From Actinomycetes bacterium (GTDB taxonomy: Bacteria; Actinomycetota; Actinomycetes; Actinomycetales; Cellulomonadaceae): a stretch of DNA of 9,946 bases. The notes beneath the pieces are model-generated. The model was not told where the DNA came from. It did not search any database and saw only the letters and a program-made list of their open reading frames with translations. Positions 1 to 6,640 of the stretch are shown here, one piece after another. The DNA lies in the NCBI GenBank assembly GCA_023424135.1, contig JAFAEH010000155.1, positions 1-9,946 on the forward strand, in the 5' to 3' direction. Each line of letters begins with the position of its first letter. The first letter of the stretch is position 1. The position numbers were made by a program, and so were the translations under genes.

Positions 1-241
1 AGGGGCCGTTCAGTGGTGTGGTCGGTACGGGTCCGGACACGTTGCATCGTGGTGCGCGCTGGTACTGGGCCAGCTCGTAGGCGGGGGTGCCCTTGCGTGC
101 CTCGTGCGCCTGCTGCTCGGCGTGACCGTCTCGCACGTTGAGCTGGGCTGCCTTGCCGTCGGCCGCCATATTGGCGGACCACTCCGCCGATGTTCCGGTC
201 ATGACGAGGACGAGCAGCGCGGCTCCGAGCAGACCCCGCAT
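1..241 (-). CDS. Small secreted protein of unknown function, truncated by the left window edge
   Basis: An open minus-strand frame starts with ATG at 241 and runs off the window, giving 80 visible codons and no stop. The start overlaps the stop of the upstream DUF6318 gene by one base (TGATG), so translational coupling is likely. The N-terminus (MRGLLGAALLVLVMTGTSA) has one Arg, a hydrophobic core and a T-S-A ending, which reads as a Sec signal peptide with cleavage near residue 19. There is no lipobox Cys. The visible mature part is hydrophilic, rich in Ala, Glu, Gln and Arg, with one Cys near residue 66 and a Pro/Thr-rich stretch at the edge. I do not recognise the family. The coupling and shared export suggest that it works with the lipoprotein at the cell surface, but this is inference. 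The C-terminus is unseen, so an anchor or further domain could follow. Confidence 0.65.
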   Translation of the reverse strand, partial: MRGLLGAALLVLVMTGTSAEWSANMAADGKAAQLNVRDGHAEQQAHEARKGTPAYELAQYQRAPRCNVSGPVPTTPLNGP

Positions 242-840
242 CAGTTGTCGGCCCCGTCAACGGGCGTGGCGTCGACCTCGAGGATGGTCCAGTCCTGGTC
301 CCAGGCGATGGCGAAGTGGAGCGTGTAGCGACCGCCTTCCGATGTGTCGATGACCGAACCGTCGGCGTCGCGCCGCTCGATCGCGCCTTGCGTGGCGTTC
401 ATCGTCGCGGTGAACCGAGTCCCCGGCGTGATCGTCGTGCCATAGGCGTCGCTGAACGTTGCCGGTGACCCGTGCGAGCTCTCGCCATCGGTGGACATGG
501 CTGCCACGCTCGTCAGGACGTTGTTGCAGAAGCTGCACTCGTCGTCCGACAGGTGCGCCAGCTCCGTCGCGTCACCGCTCGCGTACGCGTACACGTACAG
601 GTCGCCCATGAAGTACTGCGCCGCAGCGACTGCGCCGGCCTCGTCGTTCGTCGACATCGCCTCGGGGCGTTGCGGCGGGGTGGGCGCGGCGGGGGTCGGT
701 GTGGGTGACAGGGACGGGGTCGGCGAGGGGGTGCTCGCCGGTGTCGTCTCGACCGGTGCCGGGTCGTCCGTGCACCCGGTGACCAGGAGCCCGAACGCGG
801 CGACCGTGACGACGAGCCTTGCTGCCTGACGCATCCGCAT
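241..840 (-). CDS. DUF6318-family lipoprotein
   Basis: This 199-residue exported lipoprotein has no known biochemical role. Residues 1-22 form a lipoprotein signal with positive Arg residues, a hydrophobic core and the lipobox V-T-G-C, with the lipidated Cys at 23. A Pro/Thr/Ser linker (about 25-57, repeated S/P/T-P units) leads to the globular domain. That domain opens with RPEAMSTNDEAGAVAAAQYF, followed by DLYVYAYASGD and ECSFC (Cys102 and Cys105, a possible disulfide). This order of motifs is how I recognise the actinobacterial DUF6318 family. The fold may resemble NTF2-like surface domains, but that is inference. The ATG at 840 is chosen because a TANNNT hexamer lies 7 bases upstream; a second ATG two codons inside (834) is possible. 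The gene runs into the next secreted protein with a TGATG overlap and is divergent from the nuclease-like gene at 1010. Confidence 0.85.
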   Translation of the reverse strand: MRMRQAARLVVTVAAFGLLVTGCTDDPAPVETTPASTPSPTPSLSPTPTPAAPTPPQRPEAMSTNDEAGAVAAAQYFMGDLYVYAYASGDATELAHLSDDECSFCNNVLTSVAAMSTDGESSHGSPATFSDAYGTTITPGTRFTATMNATQGAIERRDADGSVIDTSEGGRYTLHFAIAWDQDWTILEVDATPVDGADN

Positions 841-847
841 GTCCGGG

Positions 848-853
848 AACGTA
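848..853 (-). promoter_or_regulatory. Putative -10 element (TACGTT) for a leaderless lipoprotein mRNA
   Basis: Read on the minus strand, TACGTT is followed by 7 bases and then the ATG at 840. It fits the actinobacterial TANNNT -10 consensus, at the distance where transcription would begin on the start codon. No convincing Shine-Dalgarno sequence precedes the ATG, and no clear -35 was seen. Confidence 0.5.
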
Positions 854-892
854 CCGGTTCGAGGCGGTTCGACGGGGCGCCTGTCGGGAATC

Positions 893-901
893 TGTGGACA
901 A
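893..901 (-). promoter_or_regulatory. Single DnaA-box-like 9-mer (TTGTCCACA on the minus strand)
   Basis: The plus strand reads TGTGGACAA; its complement TTGTCCACA equals the high-GC actinobacterial form of the DnaA box. It lies in the 169-base divergent gap between the lipoprotein and nuclease-like genes. Only one copy was seen, so it is not an origin. It may be a chance match or a DnaA titration or regulatory site. Confidence 0.25.
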
Positions 902-973
902 CGGTGACCCGTCGCGAGACTGGCGGAGGTGTCGACGACGTCGGAGGCTCGCCCGAGGTCACCTGATCGGAGC

Positions 974-979
974 TAGCTT
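974..979 (+). promoter_or_regulatory. Possible -10 element (TAGCTT) for the nuclease-like gene
   Basis: TAGCTT matches TANNNT and would place the transcript start near 986, leaving a leader of about 24 bases before the ATG at 1010. No recognisable -35 was seen at the expected distance, so this rests on the hexamer alone. Confidence 0.3.
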
Positions 980-1009
980 CTCGCGAGCGGTCGGACGAAG
1001 CTCGAGAGC

Positions 1010-1606
1010 ATGTCCGGTCGGTACAGACGCTTCGTCAGGAGCGCGCTGACCGACGACGAGAGCAGCGAGGTCGCCGTCGTGGACGACATCGCGACGCGGC
1101 TGATCGCCCATCTCGAGGCTCAGCGGCCGGCGATCGACCGCGTGCACGTGCACGGCGCGGCAAGCAAGGACGTCCAGCAGATCGTCGGTGAGCTGCTCCA
1201 CGAGATCGGGTTCCGCGAGGAAGTGGTCCTGACACCCCAGGACGGGTTCGTCACGCGGGCGCGGCCCGACTTCGTGTACTCGATCCACGAGGCCCGCGGA
1301 ATCATCGCGGAGGTCGAGCGGGGCGGGACGACGACCAACAACCACGACCTCAAGGACTTCTGGAAGGTTCATATCGCGACCGATGCGCAGCACCTGTTCC
1401 TCGTCGTTCCTGCGGCCAACTGGAACGCTGCCGGCCAAGCGCGCGAGCGACCGTTCGCCAAGGTGTCCAACCGGCTGGCCGCATTCTTCGGTGATGCGCG
1501 TCGCGAGGTCGACGTCCTCAGCGCCCACGTCTTCGGCTACGGCAGCGACGCCCCGGTCGCACTCCCGCTGGAGTGGGACGGTGCGCAGCGCCGCACACGC
1601 GCGTAG
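1010..1606 (+). CDS. Putative orphan PD-(D/E)XK-fold nuclease-like protein
   Basis: This 198-residue soluble protein has no signal peptide or membrane segment. The central pattern looks like a restriction-endonuclease core. An alpha helix carries acidic residues (VQQIVGELLHEIGF, 55-68). It is followed by a strand with R-P-D-F (Asp87), then IIAEVERGG with Glu101-x-Glu103, then NNHDLKDFWKVH (111-121) and the hydrophobic strand HLFLVVP (128-134). D-x13-E-x-E resembles the E-x-E variant of the PD-(D/E)XK active site known from BamHI-like enzymes. I believe similar proteins occur as uncharacterised genes in other bacteria, but I cannot name a family. No methyltransferase or partner gene is next to it in the window. 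The ATG at 1010 has a weak ribosome site. GTG at 1079 (codon 24) is preceded by GAGG at 8 bases and keeps the whole conserved part, so it is a real alternative start. Nuclease activity is inference. Confidence 0.7.
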   Translation: MSGRYRRFVRSALTDDESSEVAVVDDIATRLIAHLEAQRPAIDRVHVHGAASKDVQQIVGELLHEIGFREEVVLTPQDGFVTRARPDFVYSIHEARGIIAEVERGGTTTNNHDLKDFWKVHIATDAQHLFLVVPAANWNAAGQARERPFAKVSNRLAAFFGDARREVDVLSAHVFGYGSDAPVALPLEWDGAQRRTRA

Positions 1607-1617
1607 GCGCGGCGCAC
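1581..1617. terminator. Possible bidirectional terminator hairpin between convergent genes
   Basis: Arms 1581-1591 and 1607-1617 pair over 11 positions with one mismatch, around a 15-base loop. The left arm lies in the last codons of the nuclease-like gene. The whole sits just before the stop of the convergent helicase gene at 1625. There is no T-tract, as is common in high-GC actinobacteria. In sequence this GC-rich, chance pairing is possible. Confidence 0.3.
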
Positions 1618-1624
1618 GGGCCGG

Positions 1625-4600
1625 TCACCACCCGTCCGGCGGCACGAGCGACCGGGTCGTCAGGCCGACGAACGCGCCGAGGCGCTCGAGGGACTCGGGG
1701 CGTCGGGGCAGGGTCTGCGTCAGCCGTGTCGAGCGGACGACGAACGCGGCCCACTGGCCACGGGAGACGGCGACGTTGAGCCGGTTGCGGTCGAGCAGGA
1801 AGTCCAGGCCGCGTGGCACCTCGGCTGGTGACGACGCGGCCGTCGTGACGACGGCGACGGGTGCCTCCTTGCCCTGGAAGCGGTCGACGGTCCCGACCTC
1901 GGTCTCCGTGAACCCGGCGGCGTCGAGCGCCTGCCGGACGGTCCACACCTGGGCGTTGTACGCGGCGACGACGAGGATGTCCCGTGGGGCGAGGGGCCGC
2001 CCGGGAGGGTCGGCGCGCGGGTCGCGCCATGTGCGGTCGACGAGTCCGGCCACGAGTCGCACGACCGCGTCGGCCTCCTCCGGTGAGGACACGGCGTTGC
2101 CGGTGTGGTCGACGAGCACGCCGTGGACGCCGGGCGGGACGCCGTCGAGCGCGCGCTCGGACGCTGCGGGTGCCGCGTGGAGCCGCCCCTCGTAGGACAG
2201 TGTCGAGACCGCCGCGCACAGCGCCGGGTGCAGCCGGTACGTCACGGGCAGGAAGTACCCGAGATGCGCGGGCAGCGTGTCGTGCCCGTCGGTGAGCCAG
2301 CCGAGCGCGCTGCGGTCGACCGGTTCGGGGTGCGTCCCCTGGCTGACCTGGGGGAGCTGCTGCGGGTCGCCCAGCAGCAGGAGGTTGCGTGCGGCTCCCG
2401 CGACGGCGAACGTGTTCGCGAGCGCGAACTGCCCCGCCTCGTCGACGACGAGCAGGTCGAGCGGCTCCGACGGCAGCCGCCTGGTGCTGACGAAGTCCCA
2501 GGCGGTCCCGCCGAGCACCGCGCCCGCGCCGGCGCCGCCACCCGGGTGCGCCGCCCAGAAGGCGCCGAACCCGGCCGTCGTGTCGGGCACCCACGTCCAC
2601 GGCGGGGCCGCGTCGGTGGCGCGCGTGTCGGACGACGACGGCGCCTTCTTCGCGATCGCGTCGGGCGCGACCCCGGCGCCTGCGACACCCCGCAGCAGGT
2701 TCTCGACGACCGCGTGCGACTGTGCCACCACCCCGATGCGCCAGCCCCGTGCGACGAGCGCCGCGATCACGCGCGCGCCCGTGTACGTCTTGCCCGTCCC
2801 CGGGGGGCCCTGCACCGCGAGGTAGGAGTCGTCGAGGTCCAGCACCGCCCGGGTCAGGGTCGCCACCAGGTCGTCGTCCGCGACCGCGGGCAGCGGACCG
2901 CCGGACCTCGTCCGCGGCGGGCGTCGCGTCGCGAGGTCGAGCGCCGCGGCGCGCGGGAGCTCGACGTCGGGCTCGGGCGGGACCATGCCTCCGCACGTGA
3001 CGAGGTCGTTGGCGGCGCTGAACGAGGCCTCCGCCGCCGCGGACGTGCTGACCGGCGACCGCGGGGCGCGCTCGGCGGACGCACCGTCCGGGGCCGTCGA
3101 CCCGGACGCCGGTTCCGACGGCATACCGGTCGCCGACGGTCCCGTCAGCCTCGGCGTCACGCGGCGCGGGGACGTCACCGGCCGAGGCGTGCGGACAGGT
3201 CGGTCGGTCGAGCGCGGGGTGGCGCGGTCGACCGAGGCCAGCACGCGGTCCGCGAGCGAGCGGATGGCGGCGGTCAGGGAGTCGGTGCGCAGCGGTGCTG
3301 GTGGTGCGAGCGCCATCGGCGTCGACGCGAACGCCGGCGAGTCCTTGGCCCGGGTCTCCTCGACGACCAGCACGGTGCGGCGCTGACCACCGTCGGGTGC
3401 CGGGAGCACCTCGCGGACCGTCACACCGGACGACCACCCGCGGGGGCCGTCGACGGACGTCTTCATCCCCTCCGGCAGCGGCGGGTCGTACAGCCCCACC
3501 GCCTGCGCACCCGCCCGCAGGTCGCTGCCCGGCTCGAGCCGACCGGTCACGCGCAGCACGCGCCGCTCGGTCCGCCGCCCCGGCGGCAGGTGCCAGTCCT
3601 GCACGACCTCGGCGGGCCCTTCGACGACCAGGACGTTGCGCTTCTCGCTCCAGTCGCTCGGGTCCGCCGACAGCCGGTCGAAGTGCCCCCACCAGTACGG
3701 CTTGTCCTCGCGCTGGTGGTAGCGCAGCGCGGCGGCGACGAGCGCGACGGCCTGCCGCCCCGGCGTTCGGACGACCCCCTCGCCCGGGCCTGGGCCCGCG
3801 ACGGCCAGGAGCTGGTCCTCGAGCGGGTCCGGTGCCGCGAGCGCGTCGGCGCGCTCGCGCGCCTGCTCGTCGAGCACGACCGCACGTGACGGTGCGACGC
3901 CCGCCTCGGCGAGCCGTGCCAGCAGCCAGTCGCGCAGCCCGAGCGTCGAGTCGCAGTCGTAGTGGTTGTAGACCTCGATCGCCTTGATCCGGTCGGTCCA
4001 GTCGTCGAACCGTCCGGCGTCGCGTGCGGCCACGGCCTCGGCATACTCGACGATCGAGTCGGCCGCGTTCGTCACCCCGTCGCCGCGGCCCGTCGCCATG
4101 TACAGAGGCTCGAGCTTCTTGAGGGAGTACGAGCGCTGCCCGGTGCGCAGACCGGCCTTGACCGCGGCGTACAGGTCGACGAGCACCCCCTCGCGCAGCA
4201 GCGCGTCGACCTCCGCCTCGCCCTCGCCGTGCCGGGCGGCCAGGCGGCGCAGCGTCGTCTTCTCGTACGCCGCGTAGTGGTAGACGTGCAGGCCCGGATG
4301 CTGTGCGCGGCGTGCGGCGAGGTAGTCGAGGAACGAGCGCAGCGCGACCCGCTCGGCGGCGCGGTCGTGCGCCCAGAACGCGACGAACGGCGCGTCGACC
4401 CCGGGGGAGGGCGGCGTCTCGACGAGCCCGAACAGGTACTCCAGCCCCCACGCGTCGGGCTCCCCGGTGAGCGCCGCGTCGTACCAGAGGGGGTCGCCCT
4501 CGAAGTCGAAGAACACGTCCCCGGGGTCGGGTGGGGGCAGCAGCGCGGCGATCGCGTCGGGGTGCGTGACCCGGTACGGCACCGTCGTCGGGTGCGCGGC

Positions 4601-5512
4601 GTCGGGGTTGGTGCCCTCCTGCTCGACCTGCAGCCGCGCCTGCAGCGTGAGACGTGCGACGAGGCCCGGGCTCAGGCCGTCGACGGTCAGGTCCGCGGGG
4701 GCGGCGGCGAGCGCGTCGATCGTCGCGAGGCCGGCGGCGACGAGCAGGGGACGCTGCCGCTCGTAGACGCCGTGCACGAGCGACACGTCGCGCCGCGCCT
4801 CGAGCTCGGCGACGCACAGCGAGCAGCGTCCGCACGCGCTCCAGCGCGGGTCGCCCCACACCACGGGCCCGTCGTCGGCCCGGTGCGTGTCGAGGACCTC
4901 CTGGAGGCGGGCGCGCCGCTCCAGGTAGACGGGGACGAGGTCGGTGACCGCGTGCCGGGTCACGGCGCCGTCGCCGAGGACCAGCTCGACCTCGCGCGCG
5001 ACCGGCAGGCCCGCGCGCGCGAGCTGGTCCGCGTACGCGGCGACCTGGAGCAGCGCCGTCGGCTGTGCGTTGCGCGCGAGCTTGGCGTCGCGCACCGACC
5101 ACGCACCGTCGTCGTCGCGCACGACGAAGTCCGCACGCCCGACGAGGCGGCCGTCGAAGAACGCGGCCTGGTGGACGACGTCGGCGCCGGTGAGCCTGTC
5201 GAGCGTCGCGTCCCGGGCGGTGCGCAGCGCGTCCGCCGACGACGGGTCGAGCGTCGCGGGCACCTGCGCGAGCCCGCCGGGACGTCCCGGCCGCCAGCGC
5301 CCGTACCGCGCGAGCAACCCGCGCAGCACGCGCTGCTCGTGCTCGTCGCCGAGGTGCGAGACCCGCGCGAGGACCGCGTCCGCGTCGGGCACCGCGACGG
5401 GCCCGCGTCCGAGGCGCGCGTCCAGCCCGCGCAGCACGGCGTGCTCGCACTGGGCCGCGGTCGTCAGGTCGCCGGGCGAGTACGCGAGGGTGCCGTCGTC
5501 GAGCAGGATCAC
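1625..5512 (-). CDS. TM0106-type RecB-like Fe-S nuclease fused to RNase H-like exonuclease and SF1B helicase
   Basis: This 1295-residue cytosolic DNA-processing enzyme has three catalytic modules. Residues about 1-240 form a RecB/Cas4-like nuclease. It shows GRADF (Asp128), D-A-K (142-144) and Q156-x3-Y160, framed by Cys22 and Cys227-x2-Cys230-x2-Cys233, which fit a 4Fe-4S cluster. Residues about 330-530 look like a YprB-type RNase H-like exonuclease, with D336-F-E338, an acidic motif near 447 and HYDCD (517-521). Residues about 860-1265 are a Dna2/Upf1-like SF1B helicase. Its motifs are Walker A QGPPGTGKT (901-909), Walker B VVDEAGQ (1022-1028), GDPQQLPQ (1048-1055), GTVDRFQGKE (1207-1216) and LNVAVSRG (1245-1252). 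A low-complexity linker (about 762-850) sits before the helicase core. The start is GTG: an in-frame TAG lies three codons upstream, and a TANNNT hexamer ends 6 bases before it. The architecture matches proteins annotated as bifunctional RecB nuclease/helicase. The likely role is DNA end processing or repair; the substrate is unknown. Confidence 0.93.
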   Translation of the reverse strand: MILLDDGTLAYSPGDLTTAAQCEHAVLRGLDARLGRGPVAVPDADAVLARVSHLGDEHEQRVLRGLLARYGRWRPGRPGGLAQVPATLDPSSADALRTARDATLDRLTGADVVHQAAFFDGRLVGRADFVVRDDDGAWSVRDAKLARNAQPTALLQVAAYADQLARAGLPVAREVELVLGDGAVTRHAVTDLVPVYLERRARLQEVLDTHRADDGPVVWGDPRWSACGRCSLCVAELEARRDVSLVHGVYERQRPLLVAAGLATIDALAAAPADLTVDGLSPGLVARLTLQARLQVEQEGTNPDAAHPTTVPYRVTHPDAIAALLPPPDPGDVFFDFEGDPLWYDAALTGEPDAWGLEYLFGLVETPPSPGVDAPFVAFWAHDRAAERVALRSFLDYLAARRAQHPGLHVYHYAAYEKTTLRRLAARHGEGEAEVDALLREGVLVDLYAAVKAGLRTGQRSYSLKKLEPLYMATGRGDGVTNAADSIVEYAEAVAARDAGRFDDWTDRIKAIEVYNHYDCDSTLGLRDWLLARLAEAGVAPSRAVVLDEQARERADALAAPDPLEDQLLAVAGPGPGEGVVRTPGRQAVALVAAALRYHQREDKPYWWGHFDRLSADPSDWSEKRNVLVVEGPAEVVQDWHLPPGRRTERRVLRVTGRLEPGSDLRAGAQAVGLYDPPLPEGMKTSVDGPRGWSSGVTVREVLPAPDGGQRRTVLVVEETRAKDSPAFASTPMALAPPAPLRTDSLTAAIRSLADRVLASVDRATPRSTDRPVRTPRPVTSPRRVTPRLTGPSATGMPSEPASGSTAPDGASAERAPRSPVSTSAAAEASFSAANDLVTCGGMVPPEPDVELPRAAALDLATRRPPRTRSGGPLPAVADDDLVATLTRAVLDLDDSYLAVQGPPGTGKTYTGARVIAALVARGWRIGVVAQSHAVVENLLRGVAGAGVAPDAIAKKAPSSSDTRATDAAPPWTWVPDTTAGFGAFWAAHPGGGAGAGAVLGGTAWDFVSTRRLPSEPLDLLVVDEAGQFALANTFAVAGAARNLLLLGDPQQLPQVSQGTHPEPVDRSALGWLTDGHDTLPAHLGYFLPVTYRLHPALCAAVSTLSYEGRLHAAPAASERALDGVPPGVHGVLVDHTGNAVSSPEEADAVVRLVAGLVDRTWRDPRADPPGRPLAPRDILVVAAYNAQVWTVRQALDAAGFTETEVGTVDRFQGKEAPVAVVTTAASSPAEVPRGLDFLLDRNRLNVAVSRGQWAAFVVRSTRLTQTLPRRPESLERLGAFVGLTTRSLVPPDGW

Positions 5513-5518
5513 CCCGGC

Positions 5519-5524
5519 AGGCTA
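5519..5524 (-). promoter_or_regulatory. Putative -10 element (TAGCCT) for a leaderless nuclease-helicase mRNA
   Basis: On the minus strand TAGCCT is followed by exactly six bases (GCCGGG) and the GTG at 5512. The TAG of the hexamer is also the in-frame stop that fixes the start. No Shine-Dalgarno sequence is present, so initiation on a leaderless mRNA is the simplest reading. Confidence 0.55.
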
Positions 5525-5545
5525 CGACGGGCCTCCGACAACCTC

Positions 5546-5605
5546 GCCGACCCCGTCATCCGTCACGCATTCGTCTCTCACGACGTGACGGACGACGGGG
5601 TCGGC
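5546..5605 (-). terminator. Strong hairpin at the end of the glycosidase gene, likely terminator
   Basis: Arms 5546-5566 and 5585-5605 pair at 20 of 21 positions (the mismatch is 5558/5593), and 5567/5584 adds one more pair around a 16-base loop. The right arm lies inside the last codons of the glycoside hydrolase gene and the stop codon lies in the loop. No T-tract follows in either direction. Its place, just after one gene and just before the promoter of the next on the same strand, suggests that it insulates the two units. Confidence 0.6.
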
Positions 5606-6561
5606 AGGCGGTGACGTGCGAAGGCCTCCCGGATCGTCGCCTCGGCGGGCTTGCCGAACGGGCAGTACTCGCGGTTCGCCTCCGCCTCGGCCTCGTCGTA
5701 CAGGGGCGTCGGCCAGTCCCACAGGACGAAGCCGCGCACCCAGTCGCGGCGGGCGCACGCCGCGAACGCGGCCTCGTACCAGTCGCGCTGCGCCGCACCG
5801 GAGGCCGCACCCGGCAGCGCCCAGTCGTTCGGCAGCGCGGGCGAGCCCTCGCGCGACGGGCAGCCGGCCTCCATGAACACGAACGGCTTGCCGACGCGCC
5901 GTACGACGGCCTCGATGCGGTCGAGCTGCGCCTCCCAGTCGTCGGCCGGGTAGTAGCCCGACGACGAGACGACGTCGACCGCGTCCCACCAGCGGACGTT
6001 CCCCTCCTGGTACTTGTCGCAGTTGTACGTGACGAGCCCGTCGTACTGCGCGCGCACGGCGGCGACGAGCGCGCGCCACTCGTCCTCGCGCCTGTCGGTC
6101 TGCACCATCTCGCACCCGATGCACAGCATCTCGACACCCTCGTCCGCGGCGATCCGCGCGTAGTGCGTCATGAAGTCCGTGTACGCGGCGAACCACTGGC
6201 CCCACGTCGGCTCGCAGACCACGTCGACGTCGAAGAACGCGATGTGCGCGCGCCACGTGCCGTTGCGGACGTTGACGACGGGCTTGAGGACCACCTTCTG
6301 CCCGCGCGCGTGCGCGGCGCGGACCGCGGCGCGCACCTCGTCGTCCGTCGGCGTCGGGGCGTCGCGGAAGTCGATGGTCGTGGACTGCGGGGTGTCCTGC
6401 AGGGCGTAGAAGGTGACGGCCGTCCACGTGGTCCCCAGGCGCTCGACCATGAGGTCCATCGACCGGTCGGCGGCCGGTCCGGTCCAGGTGCCGCGGCCGC
6501 CGCCGCTCCAGCCCCAGGTCATGCCTGCCACGTACCCGCCGAGGACGTCGTCGTCGTTCAT
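5578..6561 (-). CDS. GH113-like intracellular glycoside hydrolase
   Basis: This 327-residue TIM-barrel-type glycoside hydrolase resembles family GH113 (beta-mannanase-like; homologues are often labelled 1,4-beta-xylanase). The sequence opens with VLGGYVAGMTWGWSGGGRGTW and continues with LKPVVNVRNGTWRAHI (92-107). Then come MLCIGCEMVQ (Glu151, candidate acid/base), TYNCDKYQ, VVSSSGYYP (198-205) and FVFMEAGCPSREGS (Glu231, candidate nucleophile). The aromatic-rich FVLWDWPTPLYDE motif (278-290) follows. The order and the two Glu positions fit clan GH-A. There is no signal peptide, so it probably acts in the cytoplasm on imported oligosaccharides. No sugar transporter or other glycosidase lies in the window. 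ATG at 6561 has a TANNNT hexamer six bases upstream, and a perfect palindrome (6576-6598) spans the -10/-35 spacer, so repression by a DNA-binding regulator is likely. The substrate cannot be told from sequence alone. Confidence 0.85.
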   Translation of the reverse strand: MNDDDVLGGYVAGMTWGWSGGGRGTWTGPAADRSMDLMVERLGTTWTAVTFYALQDTPQSTTIDFRDAPTPTDDEVRAAVRAAHARGQKVVLKPVVNVRNGTWRAHIAFFDVDVVCEPTWGQWFAAYTDFMTHYARIAADEGVEMLCIGCEMVQTDRREDEWRALVAAVRAQYDGLVTYNCDKYQEGNVRWWDAVDVVSSSGYYPADDWEAQLDRIEAVVRRVGKPFVFMEAGCPSREGSPALPNDWALPGAASGAAQRDWYEAAFAACARRDWVRGFVLWDWPTPLYDEAEAEANREYCPFGKPAEATIREAFARHRLPTPSSVTS

Positions 6562-6567
6562 GCCCCC

Positions 6568-6573
6568 ACCCTA
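6568..6573 (-). promoter_or_regulatory. Putative -10 element (TAGGGT) for a leaderless glycosidase mRNA
   Basis: On the minus strand TAGGGT, six bases (GGGGGC) and the ATG at 6561 follow one another, the same spacing as at 5512 and 9821. The G-run could also act as a weak ribosome site, so leaderless initiation is likely but not certain. With a 17-base spacer the -35 would be TTCTTC, inside the palindrome. Confidence 0.5.
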
Positions 6574-6577
6574 GACT
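6572..6577 (+). promoter_or_regulatory. Possible -10 element (TAGACT) for the SDR operon
   Basis: TAGACT fits TANNNT on the plus strand and overlaps the palindrome's first bases. Transcription would start near 6584, giving a leader of about 57 bases to the ATG at 6641. If correct, the two divergent promoters overlap back to back and share one operator. No -35 was recognised. Confidence 0.25.
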
Positions 6578-6598
6578 TTCTTCGACGATCGAAGAAAG
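6576..6598. promoter_or_regulatory. Perfect 10-3-10 palindrome, probable repressor operator
   Basis: CTTTCTTCGA and its exact reverse complement TCGAAGAAAG flank a 3-base centre. The element is AT-richer than its surroundings and lies 2 bases upstream of the glycosidase -10, covering the -35 region, which is a classic repressor position. It does not match the LexA, HspR, HrcA, CebR or DasR sites I know. The regulator is unknown and is not encoded in the window. Confidence 0.65.
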
Positions 6599-6640
6599 AC
6601 CCCGAGATGCCCGGCGCGCCCGGCCGTCCGACGATGGAGC

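Noticed and set aside
1518..5450. 1310-codon open frame on the minus strand, offset from the nuclease-helicase gene
   Set aside because: It is almost entirely Arg, Ala, Gly and Pro, has no motifs, and overlaps a gene with complete catalytic motifs. It is a frame kept open by the extreme GC bias.
1625..5512. Cas4 or CRISPR-linked nuclease
   Set aside because: The N-terminal nuclease is Cas4-like, but it is fused to a helicase and no cas gene or repeat-spacer array is present.
2105..5614. Long plus-strand frames (2105-3889 and 3962-5614)
   Set aside because: They are antisense to the nuclease-helicase gene, with no recognisable domain and composition typical of the complementary frame.
6576..6598. 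LexA (SOS) box
   Set aside because: TCGAA-like pieces are present, but the actinobacterial form with GAAC and GTTC halves four bases apart is absent.
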